Shown: positions 51,113 to 60,445, counted from the stretch's first letter. The stretch is DNA of 60,705 nt from an uncultured Lachnospiraceae bacterium (GCA_910584785.1 CAJUDX010000013.1:1-60705), one strand, 5' to 3'. A program made the numbers and translations. The notes: generated by a model from the letters alone, not told the origin.

Positions 51113-52333
51113 ATGAAAGAGAAAGTTGTATTGGCCTATTCCGGCGGTCTGGATACCACCGCGATTATTCCATGGCTGAAAGAGCATTTTGACTACGACG
51201 TCATCTGCTGCTGCATCGACTGCGGGCAGGGCGACGAATTAGACGGATTAGAGGAACGCGCAAAATTATCCGGCGCTGCCAAACTCTATATCGAAGATTT
51301 AACTGACGATTTCTGTGACAACTACATTATGCCCTGTGTAAAAGCAAATGCCATTTACGAAAATAAATACTTACTGGGAACTTCCATGGCCCGCCCAGCT
51401 ATTGCAAAGCGTCTGGTTGAGGTAGCCCGCAAGGAAGGCGCAACGGCTATCTGCCACGGCGCAACCGGAAAAGGAAATGACCAGATCCGTTTTGAACTTG
51501 GCATCAAAGCCCTTGCCCCCGACTTAAAAATTATTGCCCCCTGGCGTATGACCGACGTGTGGACCTTCCAGTCCCGCGAGGACGAAATGGCTTACTGCAA
51601 GGAAAAAGGCATCGACCTTCCGTTTTCTGCGGACAGCAGCTACAGCCGCGACCGCAACCTCTGGCACATCAGCCATGAAGGTCTTGAGCTGGAAGATCCG
51701 GCAAATGAACCCAACTTCAAACACATGCTGGTTCTTGGCGTAACCCCCGAGGAAGCCCCGGACGAAGGCGAATATGTTACCATGACCTTTGAAAAAGGCG
51801 TTCCCACCAGCGTCAACGGCGAGAAGATGAAGGTTTCCGACATTATCCGCAAATTAAATACACTTGGCGGAAAGCACGGCATCGGCATCGTTGATATTGT
51901 AGAAAACCGCGTCGTCGGCATGAAATCCCGAGGTGTCTATGAAACCCCAGGCGGAACGATTTTAATGGAAGCACATCAGCAGCTCGAGGAACTCGTCCTT
52001 GACCGCGCCACCATGGAAGTAAAAAAAGATATGGGCAATAAAATGGCGCAGATCGTCTACGAAGGTAAATGGTTCACCCCTCTGCGTGAAGCTGTTCAGG
52101 CATTCGTAGAATCCACCCAGGAATATGTAACCGGAGAAGTGAAGTTCAAACTTTACAAGGGCAATATCATCAAAGCCGGAACCACCTCCCCCTACTCCTT
52201 ATACAGTGAATCCCTGGCTTCCTTTACCACCGGCGATTTATACGATCACCACGATGCCACCGGCTTTATCACCTTATTCGGCCTTCCCTTAAAGGTTCGT
52301 GCAATGAAGCTGGCAGAAAATGAAGCGAAATAA
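51113..52333 (+). CDS. argG: Argininosuccinate synthase
   Basis: 406 residues from the ATG behind ACAGGAGGAATTTCAC; an in-frame start at 50927 lies upstream of the promoter and is not used. ATP-binding PP-loop AYSGGLDTTAIIPWL and CHGATGKGNDQIRFEL are signatures. It joins citrulline and aspartate. No argH was found in this window. Probably controlled by ArgR. Confidence 0.96.
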   Translation: MKEKVVLAYSGGLDTTAIIPWLKEHFDYDVICCCIDCGQGDELDGLEERAKLSGAAKLYIEDLTDDFCDNYIMPCVKANAIYENKYLLGTSMARPAIAKRLVEVARKEGATAICHGATGKGNDQIRFELGIKALAPDLKIIAPWRMTDVWTFQSREDEMAYCKEKGIDLPFSADSSYSRDRNLWHISHEGLELEDPANEPNFKHMLVLGVTPEEAPDEGEYVTMTFEKGVPTSVNGEKMKVSDIIRKLNTLGGKHGIGIVDIVENRVVGMKSRGVYETPGGTILMEAHQQLEELVLDRATMEVKKDMGNKMAQIVYEGKWFTPLREAVQAFVESTQEYVTGEVKFKLYKGNIIKAGTTSPYSLYSESLASFTTGDLYDHHDATGFITLFGLPLKVRAMKLAENEAK

Positions 52334-52418
52334 TAAGAAAATTCGTTAAGGTAAATTCATTAAAAAAATTTCGCTAAAAAATTTCGTTTAGAACATATAC
52401 TCTGAACAGAATCAAACA

Positions 52419-52474
52419 GGGGGTGTCGCAAAATCATCAAATTAGATGATTGAGCGGCACCCCCTTCTTCTATT
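52419..52474 (+). terminator. Rho-independent terminator of argG
   Basis: GGGGGTGTCGC pairs with GCGGCACCCCC; an inner AATCATC/GATGATT stem closes the loop. TTCTTCTATT follows. Confidence 0.85.
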
Positions 52475-52498
52475 GGATTTTCGTCCATAAACGCTGGA

Positions 52499-52588
52499 CT
52501 AATTTGACTGTATAGATAACAAATAGAATATTTTAATTTCTTTTTTAGTCCATACTGCTTTTTTGTTCAATTCTTCCCATGTGATCAT
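52499..52588 (-). pseudogene. Truncated antitoxin remnant
   Basis: Starts ATG ATC ACA in a 4-nt overlap with the toxin stop. Encodes MITWEELNKKAVWTKKEI then AT-rich residues to a TAG after 29 codons. A HigA-type antitoxin would continue for about 70 more residues with a helix-turn-helix, so this is a truncation. Family is inferred from position. Confidence 0.6.
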
Positions 52589-52952
52589 ATCACCAAATTG
52601 CTTTCCAAATAATCCTTTAAATTTTTTTTAGCTTGTTCAATTTCATGCTTGGGCATTTTTTGTGTCTTTTTAATAAAATGATGAAGTATGATAAACTTAT
52701 TATCTTTCTAATACGCATAAAGGAATCTATTTTTTAATGGTCGCAGTTCCCAAATTTCGCCATCCAGATGTTTTGTCACTGCCTCACCAACCCTTGTTCC
52801 CAATTCCTCAAGCATATCCATATATGCCATGATTTTATTGAAATTAATTCGACACTCTTTACTTGTAGCTGCTTTAGCATTTAATTTTTTAATGTATCGG
52901 CTATTTCAGACCTTCCATTTTTATCTTCATAAAATTCAATTTCGTACATCAT
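52585..52952 (-). pseudogene. Decayed RelE/HigB (Gp49-like) toxin
   Basis: Reads MMYEIEFYEDKNGRSEIADTLK, then a frameshift in a run of A, then INFNKIMAYMDMLEELGTR and GEIWELRPLKNRFLYAY. A TAG (normally Trp or Tyr) follows, then KDNKFIILHHFIKKTQKMP to a proper end. One shift and one stop break an otherwise intact phage-derived Gp49/HigB toxin. Not expressed as a working protein. Confidence 0.82.
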
Positions 52953-52970
52953 ATTTCCTTTCTCAAAAAA

Positions 52971-53013
52971 TATAGCAAATTTGCTATACTATTTCAATAA
53001 CAAATTTGCTATA
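52971..53013. promoter_or_regulatory. Toxin-antitoxin operator palindromes
   Basis: TATAGCAAATTTGCTATA (52971-52988) is a perfect 18-bp palindrome. A second CAAATTTGCTATA (53001-53013) repeats its right half. They lie just upstream of the decayed toxin and look like an antitoxin-binding operator. Confidence 0.7.
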
Positions 53014-53041
53014 AATTCTTTTTCTCCTCCCAATCATCCCC

Positions 53042-53272
53042 CTACCATTCTTTCCTTATCTCCCCCTCCTCCACCTGATACCTCCGCAGAAATTCCTGCA
53101 AATCCGCATCCGTCCTAATCAGCATCAAATCCTCAAATTTTCCTGTAACCTCATCTTTAAACCCCGCAACCTTCTCCCCGGTGCAGATGCTTGCGCGGAT
53201 AACAGGAATCTTCCCTTCTTTATCATAGGTATCTGCCTTTCCCGACTTCTTTGCCCAAGATATTCCCCACAT
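53042..53272 (-). CDS. Small protein of unknown function
   Basis: 76 residues, no signal peptide. A predicted compact alpha/beta protein with KIPVIRASICTGEKVAGFKD and an acidic end. Similar short proteins are seen in Lachnospiraceae, but I know no function. It lies between the decayed toxin locus and ybaK. Confidence 0.55.
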   Translation of the reverse strand: MWGISWAKKSGKADTYDKEGKIPVIRASICTGEKVAGFKDEVTGKFEDLMLIRTDADLQEFLRRYQVEEGEIRKEW

Positions 53273-53386
53273 TTTTTACCTTTCCTTTCACGAATCCATG
53301 CCGTTTCAGCCTGTTTTACCGTACAAACTCCACCTCACCAAGTTCAACCTTACCAAATCCACTCCACCTTACCAAACCTACTCCGC

Positions 53387-53863
53387 CTATTCCTCATTCC
53401 ACCCCTTGCACACATCAATCCAGGCCAGGCTGTTTGAATACTTTTCCAGTTCAGGAATGGTCAGTTCTATCGCGCTGTTGCTGCTTCCGCAGGCGGGAAA
53501 TACAGTAGTAAATCGTTTAAGGGATTCATCCAGGTAAACCTTAACCTGCGGCAAAAGGGCAAAGGGACACACCCCGCCCACGGCATGACCGATAAGGGAC
53601 ACGGCTTCGTCAGGTGTCAGCATCTTGGCTTTAGTTGAAAAATAAGCTTTATACTTCTTATTATCTACCTTCGCATCCCCGGCAGCAACGATAAGAATTG
53701 CCTGATTATCCACATTAAACGACAGGGTTTTTGCAATCCGGCATGGCTCGCAGTGCAGCGCCTGGGCAGCAAGTTCTACGGTAGCGCTGGAAACGTCAAA
53801 CTCCTGAATTTTATCCGCCATTCCAAACTGGTTAAAATAAGCTTTTACTTTTTCGATAGACAT
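53387..53863 (-). CDS. ybaK: YbaK/EbsC-type aminoacyl-tRNA deacylase
   Basis: 158 residues from an ATG at 53863, 9 nt from AGGAGG. INS-domain motifs are CEPCRIAKTLSF, the LIVAAGDAKVDNKK lysine region and the HAVGGVCPFAL loop. It hydrolyses mischarged Cys-tRNA-Pro or related misacylated tRNAs. The upstream A/G-rich tandem repeat resembles other genes here. Confidence 0.9.
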   Translation of the reverse strand: MSIEKVKAYFNQFGMADKIQEFDVSSATVELAAQALHCEPCRIAKTLSFNVDNQAILIVAAGDAKVDNKKYKAYFSTKAKMLTPDEAVSLIGHAVGGVCPFALLPQVKVYLDESLKRFTTVFPACGSSNSAIELTIPELEKYSNSLAWIDVCKGWNEE

Positions 53864-54055
53864 AATCATTTTCCTCCTTGTTGGTGTTTTATTGATGTTT
53901 TATTTCTGTTTTATTTCTGCTTTATTCATGTTATATCCATGCTGCATCCATATTACATTTATGTTTTATCCCTGCACTTTCGACATTCTGCCAATCAACC
54001 AGAAAAAGGGGAACCCTTCGTTCCCCCAATTTTTCCCATTTTTATTTTCACAATC

Positions 54056-55189
54056 CTATTTCTTCTTCCCAAAAAAACCTTTCTTCTCTCCTTCAGGGTA
54101 AACCCCGGTCATGGCTTCTTCAAATTTGCGCAGGGCTTCTTTCTGGGCCTCGTTCATTCTCTCCGGCACCTGAACGACAAAGGTGACATAGTGATCCCCC
54201 CGCAGGTTCTTATTCCGCAGTGAAGGAACACCCTTCCCTCTAAGTCTTACCTTGGTATCCGTCTGTGTTCCGGCCTTAATCTCGTACTCCACTTCTCCGT
54301 CAACCGTCTTAATCCGAATCGGCCCGCCCAGGGCTGCCTTGGTAAAGGAAATCGGCACCGTGGAGAAAATGCTCATATCCTGCCGCTTAAAAATCGGGTG
54401 CTGGGAAACCACAGCTTCCACGAGCATATCGCCGCGCTCTCCGCCGTTCTTTCCCGGTTCCCCTGCTCCGGCCTGACGGATGCTCTGTCCGTTGTCAATA
54501 CCGGCAGGAATCGAAACCTTAAACTTCTTCCTCGTTGTCTTATACCCGGTTCCGTAGCAATCCGGGCATTTTTCTTTAATTACCTTACCCGCACCGTTAC
54601 AGTCGGGACAGGTCTGTACATTCTGTACCTGCCCAAAGAACGGCGACTGCTGTACATAAGTAATCTTTCCGCGCCCGTTACACTTGGCACAGGTTATGGG
54701 GGAAGTCCCTGCCTTTGCGCCGCTTCCGTGGCAGCTTGCACATTCTTCTTTATAATTAACTTCTATTTCCTTCTCGCAGCCAAACACGGCCTCTTCAAAG
54801 GTCAAACGGACTGCAGTCCGCACATTGGCCCCGCGCATCGGCCCGTTGCTGCTTCTGCGGCTCCTTCCGCCGCCAAAGATATCGCCGAAAATATCGCCGA
54901 AGATATCGCCCATATCCGCGCCAAAGTCAAAACCGCCAAAACCGCCGCCCCCTGCGCCGCCGTCAAAGGCCGCATGACCAAACTGATCATACTGCTGACG
55001 CTTCTGGGGATCACTTAATACCCCGTATGCTTCCGAGGCTTCCTTAAACTTTTCTGCAGCCGTTTCATCACCGGGGTTTGCATCTGGATGATATTTTTTC
55101 GCCAGTACACGGTATGCTTTTTTTATCGCGGCCTCATCCGCATCCTTGGGAACGCCTAAGACCTCGTAATAATCTCTTTTATCTGCCAT
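54056..55189 (-). CDS. dnaJ: Chaperone DnaJ
   Basis: 377 residues. J domain with YYEVLGVPKDADEAAIKKAYR and the HPD motif (KYHPDANPG), a Gly/Phe-rich linker, then four CxxCxGxG zinc repeats (CASCHGSG, CAKCNGRG, CPDCNGAG, CPDCYGTG) and the C-terminal substrate domain. It passes substrates to DnaK. Separated from dnaK by 339 nt including a hairpin and an R1 element, so its expression may be lower. Confidence 0.96.
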   Translation of the reverse strand: MADKRDYYEVLGVPKDADEAAIKKAYRVLAKKYHPDANPGDETAAEKFKEASEAYGVLSDPQKRQQYDQFGHAAFDGGAGGGGFGGFDFGADMGDIFGDIFGDIFGGGRSRRSSNGPMRGANVRTAVRLTFEEAVFGCEKEIEVNYKEECASCHGSGAKAGTSPITCAKCNGRGKITYVQQSPFFGQVQNVQTCPDCNGAGKVIKEKCPDCYGTGYKTTRKKFKVSIPAGIDNGQSIRQAGAGEPGKNGGERGDMLVEAVVSQHPIFKRQDMSIFSTVPISFTKAALGGPIRIKTVDGEVEYEIKAGTQTDTKVRLRGKGVPSLRNKNLRGDHYVTFVVQVPERMNEAQKEALRKFEEAMTGVYPEGEKKGFFGKKK

Positions 55190-55225
55190 AACTGAATCGT
55201 CCTCTCATTCTCCACAAAACCCTCC

Positions 55226-55261
55226 AAAAGGGGCTTGCGGAAACTACCGCAAATCCCCTTT
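55226..55261 (-). terminator. Hairpin in the dnaK-dnaJ spacer (possible attenuator)
   Basis: AAAGGGG and TTGCGG pair with CCGCAA and CCCCTTTT around a TAGTTT loop; CCCCTTTTGG follows on the minus strand. Could reduce read-through from dnaK to dnaJ. Confidence 0.55.
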
Positions 55262-55389
55262 CATCAGCTATCTCTGCTTGTGTATTTTTCTCTATTCCTT
55301 ATGGGGTTTCAGCGTCATAAACTCTCCGAAAACAAATTTTCATCGAATTTTCGACCTTTTGTCCCTGCCATCCTGTGGTCGGATAATCT

Positions 55390-55521
55390 GTTACTGTTCA
55401 CACGTTCACAGCAACAGGCAAAAATCCATGAAAATCGCCTTCGTCGATGGGATTTTTGCTCACTGGCCCAGTTTAACCTACGGTCAGCGCAGCAAGTGCG
55501 CAGACCTATGTGAACAGTAAC
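55390..55521. mobile_element. R1 element: MITE-like with TIR and 8-bp target duplication
   Basis: 132 bases bounded by GTTACTGTTCACA (55390-55402) and its exact complement (55509-55521). Flanked on both sides by GATAATCT (55382-55389 and 55522-55529), an 8-bp direct repeat. Inside, GCAAAAATCCAT (55418-55429) pairs with ATGGGATTTTTGC (55447-55459), and a GGTC-GCGC hairpin lies at the right. No coding capacity. It sits immediately after the dnaK stop codon. Confidence 0.88.
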
Positions 55522-55528
55522 GATAATC

Positions 55529-57409
55529 TTACACCTCTTTAAAGTCGCCGTCAATTACATCGTCGTTATACGCCTGACCGCCCTGGCTTCCTGCGCCTGC
55601 GCCCATATCCGGTCCCGGGCCTGCCTGACCGGCCTGGCCTGCTGCCTGCGCCTGCTCGTAAACCTTGGCAAACAGCTTCTGTGCGCTGTTCATCAGTTTT
55701 TCTTTGCCGGCTTTGATATCGGCTACCTGTGCGTCGGTGAGCTGCTCCGCCGGAGCCTTGTTGATAGCGTCCTTTAAGGCATTTAAGTTGGCTTCAACCT
55801 CTGCCTTATCTGCGCCGTCTAACTTATCGCCGACTTCTTCAAGAGCCTTTTCGGTCTGGAATACCATGGAATCTGCGTCGTTTCTTGCATCAATGGCTTC
55901 TTTTCTCTTCTTATCCTGTGCCTCGTACTCTGCGGCTTCCTTTACCGCCTTCTGAATATCGTCATCGGACATATTCGAGCCGGAGGTAATGGTGATATGC
56001 TGCTCTCTGCCTGTGCCCAGATCCTTTGCCGATACGTTTACGATACCGTTGGCATCGATGTTAAAGGTTACTTCAATCTGCGGAACACCTCTTCTTGCCG
56101 GCGGAATCCCATCCAGACGGAACTGCCCCAGGGTCTTGTTATCTCTGGCAAGCGGACGCTCGCCCTGAACAACATGAATATCAACTGCGGTCTGGTTATC
56201 GTCTGCGGTGGAGAATACCTGGCTTCTCGATACCGGAATGGTTGTATTTCTCTCAACCAGACGGGTAGCTACACCGCCCATGGTTTCAATGGATAAGGAC
56301 AATGGGGTTACGTCCAGAAGCTGAATCTCGCCTGCACCTGCATCGCCTGCAAGCTTTCCGCCCTGGATACCTGCACCGATGGCTACACACTCGTCAGGGT
56401 TAAGGGACTTGCTCGGCTCCTTACCGGTTAATTGCTTCACCTTTTCCTGTGCGGAAATCATACGGGTGGAACCGCCGACTAAAAGCACCTTGCCCAGTTC
56501 GGAAGCATTGATCCCGGCATCTCTTAACGCATTCTGTACCGGAATAGCCGTTCTCTCAATCAGGCTGTGGGTCAGTTCGTCAAATTTTGCCCGGGTCAGG
56601 TTCATATCCAGATGCTTGGGGCCTTCCGGGGTTGCGGTAATAAACGGCAGGTTGATATTGGTCGTGGTTGCCGTGGACAATTCTTTCTTTGCCTTTTCTG
56701 CGGCTTCTTTCAGTCGCTGAAGAGCCATCTTATCCTTGGAAAGATCCACGCCCTCGGCCTTCTGGAACTCGCTGATTAACCAATCGGTAATGGCATTGTC
56801 AAAATCATCGCCGCCTAAGTGGGTGTCGCCGTTGGTGGAAAGTACTTCGATTACACCATCGCCGATTTCAATAATGGACACATCGAAGGTACCGCCGCCC
56901 AAGTCGTAAACCATAATCTTCTGCTCGGTTTCATTGTCCAGACCGTAGGCTAAGGCGGCGGCGGTCGGCTCGTTGATAATACGCTTTACCTCAAGACCGG
57001 CAATCTTTCCTGCGTCCTTGGTTGCCTGGCGCTGTGCGTCGTTAAAGTAAGCGGGAACCGTAATAACCGCTTCGGTTACTTTCTCGCCCAGATAGCTCTC
57101 GGCATCCGCTTTTAACTTCTGTAAAATCATCGCGGAAATTTCCTGCGGGGTGTACTTCTTATCGTCAATGGCTACTTTATAATCTGTACCCATATGGCGC
57201 TTAATCGAAGAAACGGTGCGGTCTGCATTCGTTACAGCCTGACGCTTTGCCGGCTCACCGACCAGACGCTCTCCGGTCTTGGTAAATGCTACGATGGACG
57301 GTGTGGTTCTCACACCTTCCGCATTAGCGATAACGGTTGGCTTTCCGCCTTCCATAACAGCTACACAGCTATTGGTTGTACCTAAATCAATACCGATAAT
57401 CTTACTCAT
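55529..57409 (-). CDS. dnaK: Chaperone DnaK (Hsp70)
   Basis: 626 residues from the ATG at 57409 behind AGGAGG. ATPase motifs IGIDLGTTNSCVAV, MVYDLGGGTFDVSI, and VLLVGGSTRM are intact. The substrate domain and C-terminal lid end with a Gly/Gln-rich tail and DVIDGDFKEV. HrcA/CIRCE controls the operon. Immediately followed by the target duplication of R1. Confidence 0.97.
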   Translation of the reverse strand: MSKIIGIDLGTTNSCVAVMEGGKPTVIANAEGVRTTPSIVAFTKTGERLVGEPAKRQAVTNADRTVSSIKRHMGTDYKVAIDDKKYTPQEISAMILQKLKADAESYLGEKVTEAVITVPAYFNDAQRQATKDAGKIAGLEVKRIINEPTAAALAYGLDNETEQKIMVYDLGGGTFDVSIIEIGDGVIEVLSTNGDTHLGGDDFDNAITDWLISEFQKAEGVDLSKDKMALQRLKEAAEKAKKELSTATTTNINLPFITATPEGPKHLDMNLTRAKFDELTHSLIERTAIPVQNALRDAGINASELGKVLLVGGSTRMISAQEKVKQLTGKEPSKSLNPDECVAIGAGIQGGKLAGDAGAGEIQLLDVTPLSLSIETMGGVATRLVERNTTIPVSRSQVFSTADDNQTAVDIHVVQGERPLARDNKTLGQFRLDGIPPARRGVPQIEVTFNIDANGIVNVSAKDLGTGREQHITITSGSNMSDDDIQKAVKEAAEYEAQDKKRKEAIDARNDADSMVFQTEKALEEVGDKLDGADKAEVEANLNALKDAINKAPAEQLTDAQVADIKAGKEKLMNSAQKLFAKVYEQAQAAGQAGQAGPGPDMGAGAGSQGGQAYNDDVIDGDFKEV

Positions 57410-57537
57410 GATCTTTTCCTCCTGCATCTATGCAATAAACTTACTGGTTCAACATATTTACTCTATTTTGATTAACTTCATTTTCACTTACTTCATTTCC
57501 ATCTGTCTTTTCCAATTTAACGGTTTTTTTCTCAGCC

Positions 57538-58227
57538 TTAATTTGCCACCTGAACCATACTATGGCGAACAACGCTGTCCCGGTACATATAACCTTTTTG
57601 AAGTTCCATGGAAATAATATTTTCCCCAAAGTTCTCATCCTCAATATGCATTACCGCATTGTGGAAATTGGGGTCAAATTCTTTTCCGGCAGCTTCAATC
57701 ACCGTAACGCCGATATCTTCTAAGGTTTTCATCATCTGCTTATAGATTTTTTCCATGCCCTCGACAAGCGGCGTTCCCTTTTCGGCCTCAGAAACCGCTG
57801 CTAATCCGCGCTCAAAATTATCCACCACCGGGAGCATCTTTTCAATTATATCCTTTGCCCCGATTTCATACATCGCAGATTTTTCCTTGTCTGTGCGCTT
57901 GCGGTAATTATCAAATTCAGCCATCGTCCGCATCAGCCGGTCGGTCAGTTCTTCTATTTTTTCATCTTTAGGGTCTTTCTTTTCTTTTTTATGAAAAAAG
58001 CCTTTTTTCTCTTTTTCCTGGCTGTCCTGACCGTTATTTGCAGGAGCATCACTGCTTTCCCCGGCTTCCGGTGAAATTCCGTCCTCGCTTTCCTGCTGCC
58101 CGGCAGCCTGCTTTCCTTCTTTCACCTGCTCATCTGTCATTTGACCTGTATTCTGGTCAATTTCATCCTTTTCCATCCTGTTTTCCTGAGAAAAGGTTTC
58201 ATTGCCATCTGTTTTCTGGCTGGTCAT
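57538..58227 (-). CDS. grpE: Nucleotide exchange factor GrpE
   Basis: 229 residues from the ATG at 58227 behind AGGAGG. A charged, disordered N-terminus (about 90 residues, Glu/Gln-rich) is followed by the GrpE coiled coil (MRTMAEFDNYRKRTDKEK) and beta-wing end (DPNFHNAVMHIEDENF, VQVAN end). It releases ADP from DnaK. Typical position between hrcA and dnaK. Confidence 0.94.
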   Translation of the reverse strand: MTSQKTDGNETFSQENRMEKDEIDQNTGQMTDEQVKEGKQAAGQQESEDGISPEAGESSDAPANNGQDSQEKEKKGFFHKKEKKDPKDEKIEELTDRLMRTMAEFDNYRKRTDKEKSAMYEIGAKDIIEKMLPVVDNFERGLAAVSEAEKGTPLVEGMEKIYKQMMKTLEDIGVTVIEAAGKEFDPNFHNAVMHIEDENFGENIISMELQKGYMYRDSVVRHSMVQVAN

Positions 58228-58275
58228 TATTCGTCCTCCTGTATACTTTCGCTTTTCTAAACCTTTATACACCCA

Positions 58276-59322
58276 TTACTCTTCCAGCGGACCATTAAAG
58301 GCAAGATCCAACTGACTCATCACATTGCGCAATGTAGCAACCACCTTATCATAATCCATCCGCTTAGGCCCGATAATTCCTATTGTTCCTCTCAGGCCCT
58401 CACTTAATGCATAATTAGCCGTGACAACACTGCAATCCTTCATCGCCTGCACTGGCGTCTCGTCGCCGATATACACCTGAATCCCGGTTCCTGCCCCCTC
58501 CTCCTGAGAATTAACCTCCTGAATTAATTCCTGGAGCCTGTCTTTCTGTTCAAACGTGCTGAGAAGCTGGCTGGCCTTTTCCCCGTCACTAAGTTCCGGG
58601 TATTTAAAAATATTCGTCGCACCGCTGGTATATATCGGAAGGTCCTCGGCGTCAGCACGGACAGCCTCAGCTATCTGTTCAAGAACCAGTTCCACCACTT
58701 TGCTGTGCGGCCCGGCCTGTTCCTTCATCTGTGAAATAATGTTTAAATTAATTTCATCGATGGAAAGGCCATTTAACGTGCTGTTCAGCAAAATATTCAG
58801 ATTCAGAATATCCTCTTCCCGAAGAAGCCCATGTAAAGGGAGCACGCTGTTCCTTATCCGGTTTCCTTCCATCACCACCACCAGAAGCAGCTTTTCTTCA
58901 TCCATCTTTGAAAGCTGAATAAATTTCAGCTTGCTTTGCCGGTATTGCGGCCCGCTGATCATCGCTGCGTAATTTGTATTTGATGCAAGCATCTGTACCA
59001 GCCGCTTTAACACCAGTTCCAGCCGATCTACCCGCTGGATCATCAGCTCCTGAACCTGGTTCACCTCCTGATCCTTTTCCTCCATCAGCTGGTCTACATA
59101 AAATCGGTAGCCCTTATCCGAAGGAATCCGTCCTGCCGAGGTATGGGGCTGAAGGATGTACCCCATCTCTTCCAAATCCGACATTTCATTGCGAATCGTC
59201 GCAGAACTCAATTTTAAATCGGAGTATTTGGAAATAGTTCTGGAACCAACCGGCTCTCCGGTTTCCAAGTAGGTTTTAATGATAGCCTTTAATATGGTAA
59301 CCTTCCTTCCGTCCAACTCCAT
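58276..59322 (-). CDS. hrcA: Heat-inducible transcription repressor HrcA
   Basis: 348 residues. N-terminal winged helix (VGSRTISKYSDLKLSSATIRNEMSDLEEMGY) and the long HrcA core. It binds CIRCE (59374-59400) and depends on GroE for activity. First gene of the dnaK operon, with 51 nt to the CIRCE element, so it represses itself. Confidence 0.95.
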   Translation of the reverse strand: MELDGRKVTILKAIIKTYLETGEPVGSRTISKYSDLKLSSATIRNEMSDLEEMGYILQPHTSAGRIPSDKGYRFYVDQLMEEKDQEVNQVQELMIQRVDRLELVLKRLVQMLASNTNYAAMISGPQYRQSKLKFIQLSKMDEEKLLLVVVMEGNRIRNSVLPLHGLLREEDILNLNILLNSTLNGLSIDEINLNIISQMKEQAGPHSKVVELVLEQIAEAVRADAEDLPIYTSGATNIFKYPELSDGEKASQLLSTFEQKDRLQELIQEVNSQEEGAGTGIQVYIGDETPVQAMKDCSVVTANYALSEGLRGTIGIIGPKRMDYDKVVATLRNVMSQLDLAFNGPLEE

Positions 59323-59373
59323 TCTATCTCCGCCTTTCTATATTGTCTTTTCTGTCTGTCCTATTTGTTCTTG

Positions 59374-59400
59374 TTAGCACTCAACATCATCGAGTGCTAA
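59374..59400 (-). promoter_or_regulatory. CIRCE element (HrcA operator)
   Basis: TTAGCACTC (59374-59382), exactly 9 nt, GAGTGCTAA (59392-59400). A perfect match to the CIRCE consensus, located in the hrcA leader. Confidence 0.97.
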
Positions 59401-59414
59401 TTTCTTCATAAGCT

Positions 59415-59443
59415 ATGATATTACAATCCCTATTATTTGTCAA
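59415..59443 (-). promoter_or_regulatory. Sigma-A promoter of the hrcA-grpE-dnaK-dnaJ operon
   Basis: TTGACA (59438-59443), 17 nt, TATCAT (59415-59420), just upstream of CIRCE on the minus strand. Confidence 0.88.
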
Positions 59444-59512
59444 TAGGCTTTTTTAAATTTTTATTTTCTCCTTTTTTTCTTCTTACTTTCTTTTCCAGAC
59501 GATACATAGTTC

Positions 59513-59540
59513 TTGACTTTTAATATATTTGTAATATAAT
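59513..59540 (+). promoter_or_regulatory. Sigma-A promoter of the 3D-domain gene
   Basis: TTGACT (59513-59518), 16 nt, TATAAT (59535-59540), about 90 nt before the start codon. Confidence 0.72.
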
Positions 59541-59632
59541 AGTAAATGTACCATAACAATTATGAAATGTCATCGATTCACTAATCTGCGGCCCAAGGCC
59601 GTAATCCATTGCAATATTGTGAGGTGCTTAAG

Positions 59633-60445
59633 ATGAAGAAAAATTTTTTATCAGGATGTAAAGCCCTGCTGCTAGCCGCCACGCTAAGTTTGGGGCTTAC
59701 CTTTCCAGGGTGGGCTGCCAGTATTCAGGGAGAAGTTACTGATGTCAACTCCAGCACGATTTCCGGCTGGGCATGGAATAAGGAAGATACTAACGATGTA
59801 CAAAAAGTAGAAGTACATATTTGCCGCGCAGACGATCCGAATCCGGTAAAATACCTTCATGTTGTTGCTGACGACTACCGGGAAGATTTAGTTTCCAAGA
59901 TTAAAGACGGATGGCACGGCTTTTCGGTTTCTGTTGACTGGTCACAGCTTAAGGGCACCGATTTTAAGATTAAAGCCTATGCCGTAAAAGGGGACAAGTA
60001 CTATACTCTGGGGAATAGCATAAGTTACAGTAAGTCCACCGGAGCTTCAAAAAAGAATTCCAGCAGTTCAGCCAGTTCCACAGTATCTATGGTTGAACCC
60101 GTCACCCAGTCCACTGCACCTAAAAACGCAGTGCAGGCCGCCAGTTTTTCAGGGAATGAAAAATCCCTTGGCATATTCACCATCAGCGGCTACTGCAACT
60201 GCAGCTCGTGTAGCAGCGGTTTTGGTCTGACCTACTCCGGTACCGTTCCCAAGGCCAATCACACGATTGCCGCCGATTTAACCCTTCTTCCGATTGGAAC
60301 ACGACTTCGCATCGGAAATACCATTTATACCGTCGAGGACACGGGGTCTTCCATCGTGGGAAATAAGCTTGACGTTTATTACGATGATCATGCGACTGCT
60401 GAAAATCACGGCATACAACAGATGGAAGTCTTTTTAATTCAGTAA
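59633..60445 (+). CDS. Secreted 3D-domain (MltA-like) protein
   Basis: 270 residues from an ATG behind TGAGGTG. Signal peptide (ALLLAATLSLGLTFPGWA) then a beta-rich domain and a Ser-rich linker. The C-terminus is a 3D domain: AADLTLLPIGTRLRIG, VEDTGSSIVGNKLDVY and the closing QMEVFLI, with the three Asp of the double-psi barrel. Such domains in spore cortex and wall proteins cleave or bind peptidoglycan. Whether it is sporulation-linked is not shown. Confidence 0.88.
   Translation: MKKNFLSGCKALLLAATLSLGLTFPGWAASIQGEVTDVNSSTISGWAWNKEDTNDVQKVEVHICRADDPNPVKYLHVVADDYREDLVSKIKDGWHGFSVSVDWSQLKGTDFKIKAYAVKGDKYYTLGNSISYSKSTGASKKNSSSSASSTVSMVEPVTQSTAPKNAVQAASFSGNEKSLGIFTISGYCNCSSCSSGFGLTYSGTVPKANHTIAADLTLLPIGTRLRIGNTIYTVEDTGSSIVGNKLDVYYDDHATAENHGIQQMEVFLIQ

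Noticed and set aside
52419..52474. Insertion sequence end after argG
   Set aside because: GGGGGTGTCGC resembles some IS ends, but the inverted arms and T-rich tail make a plain terminator and no second end is near.
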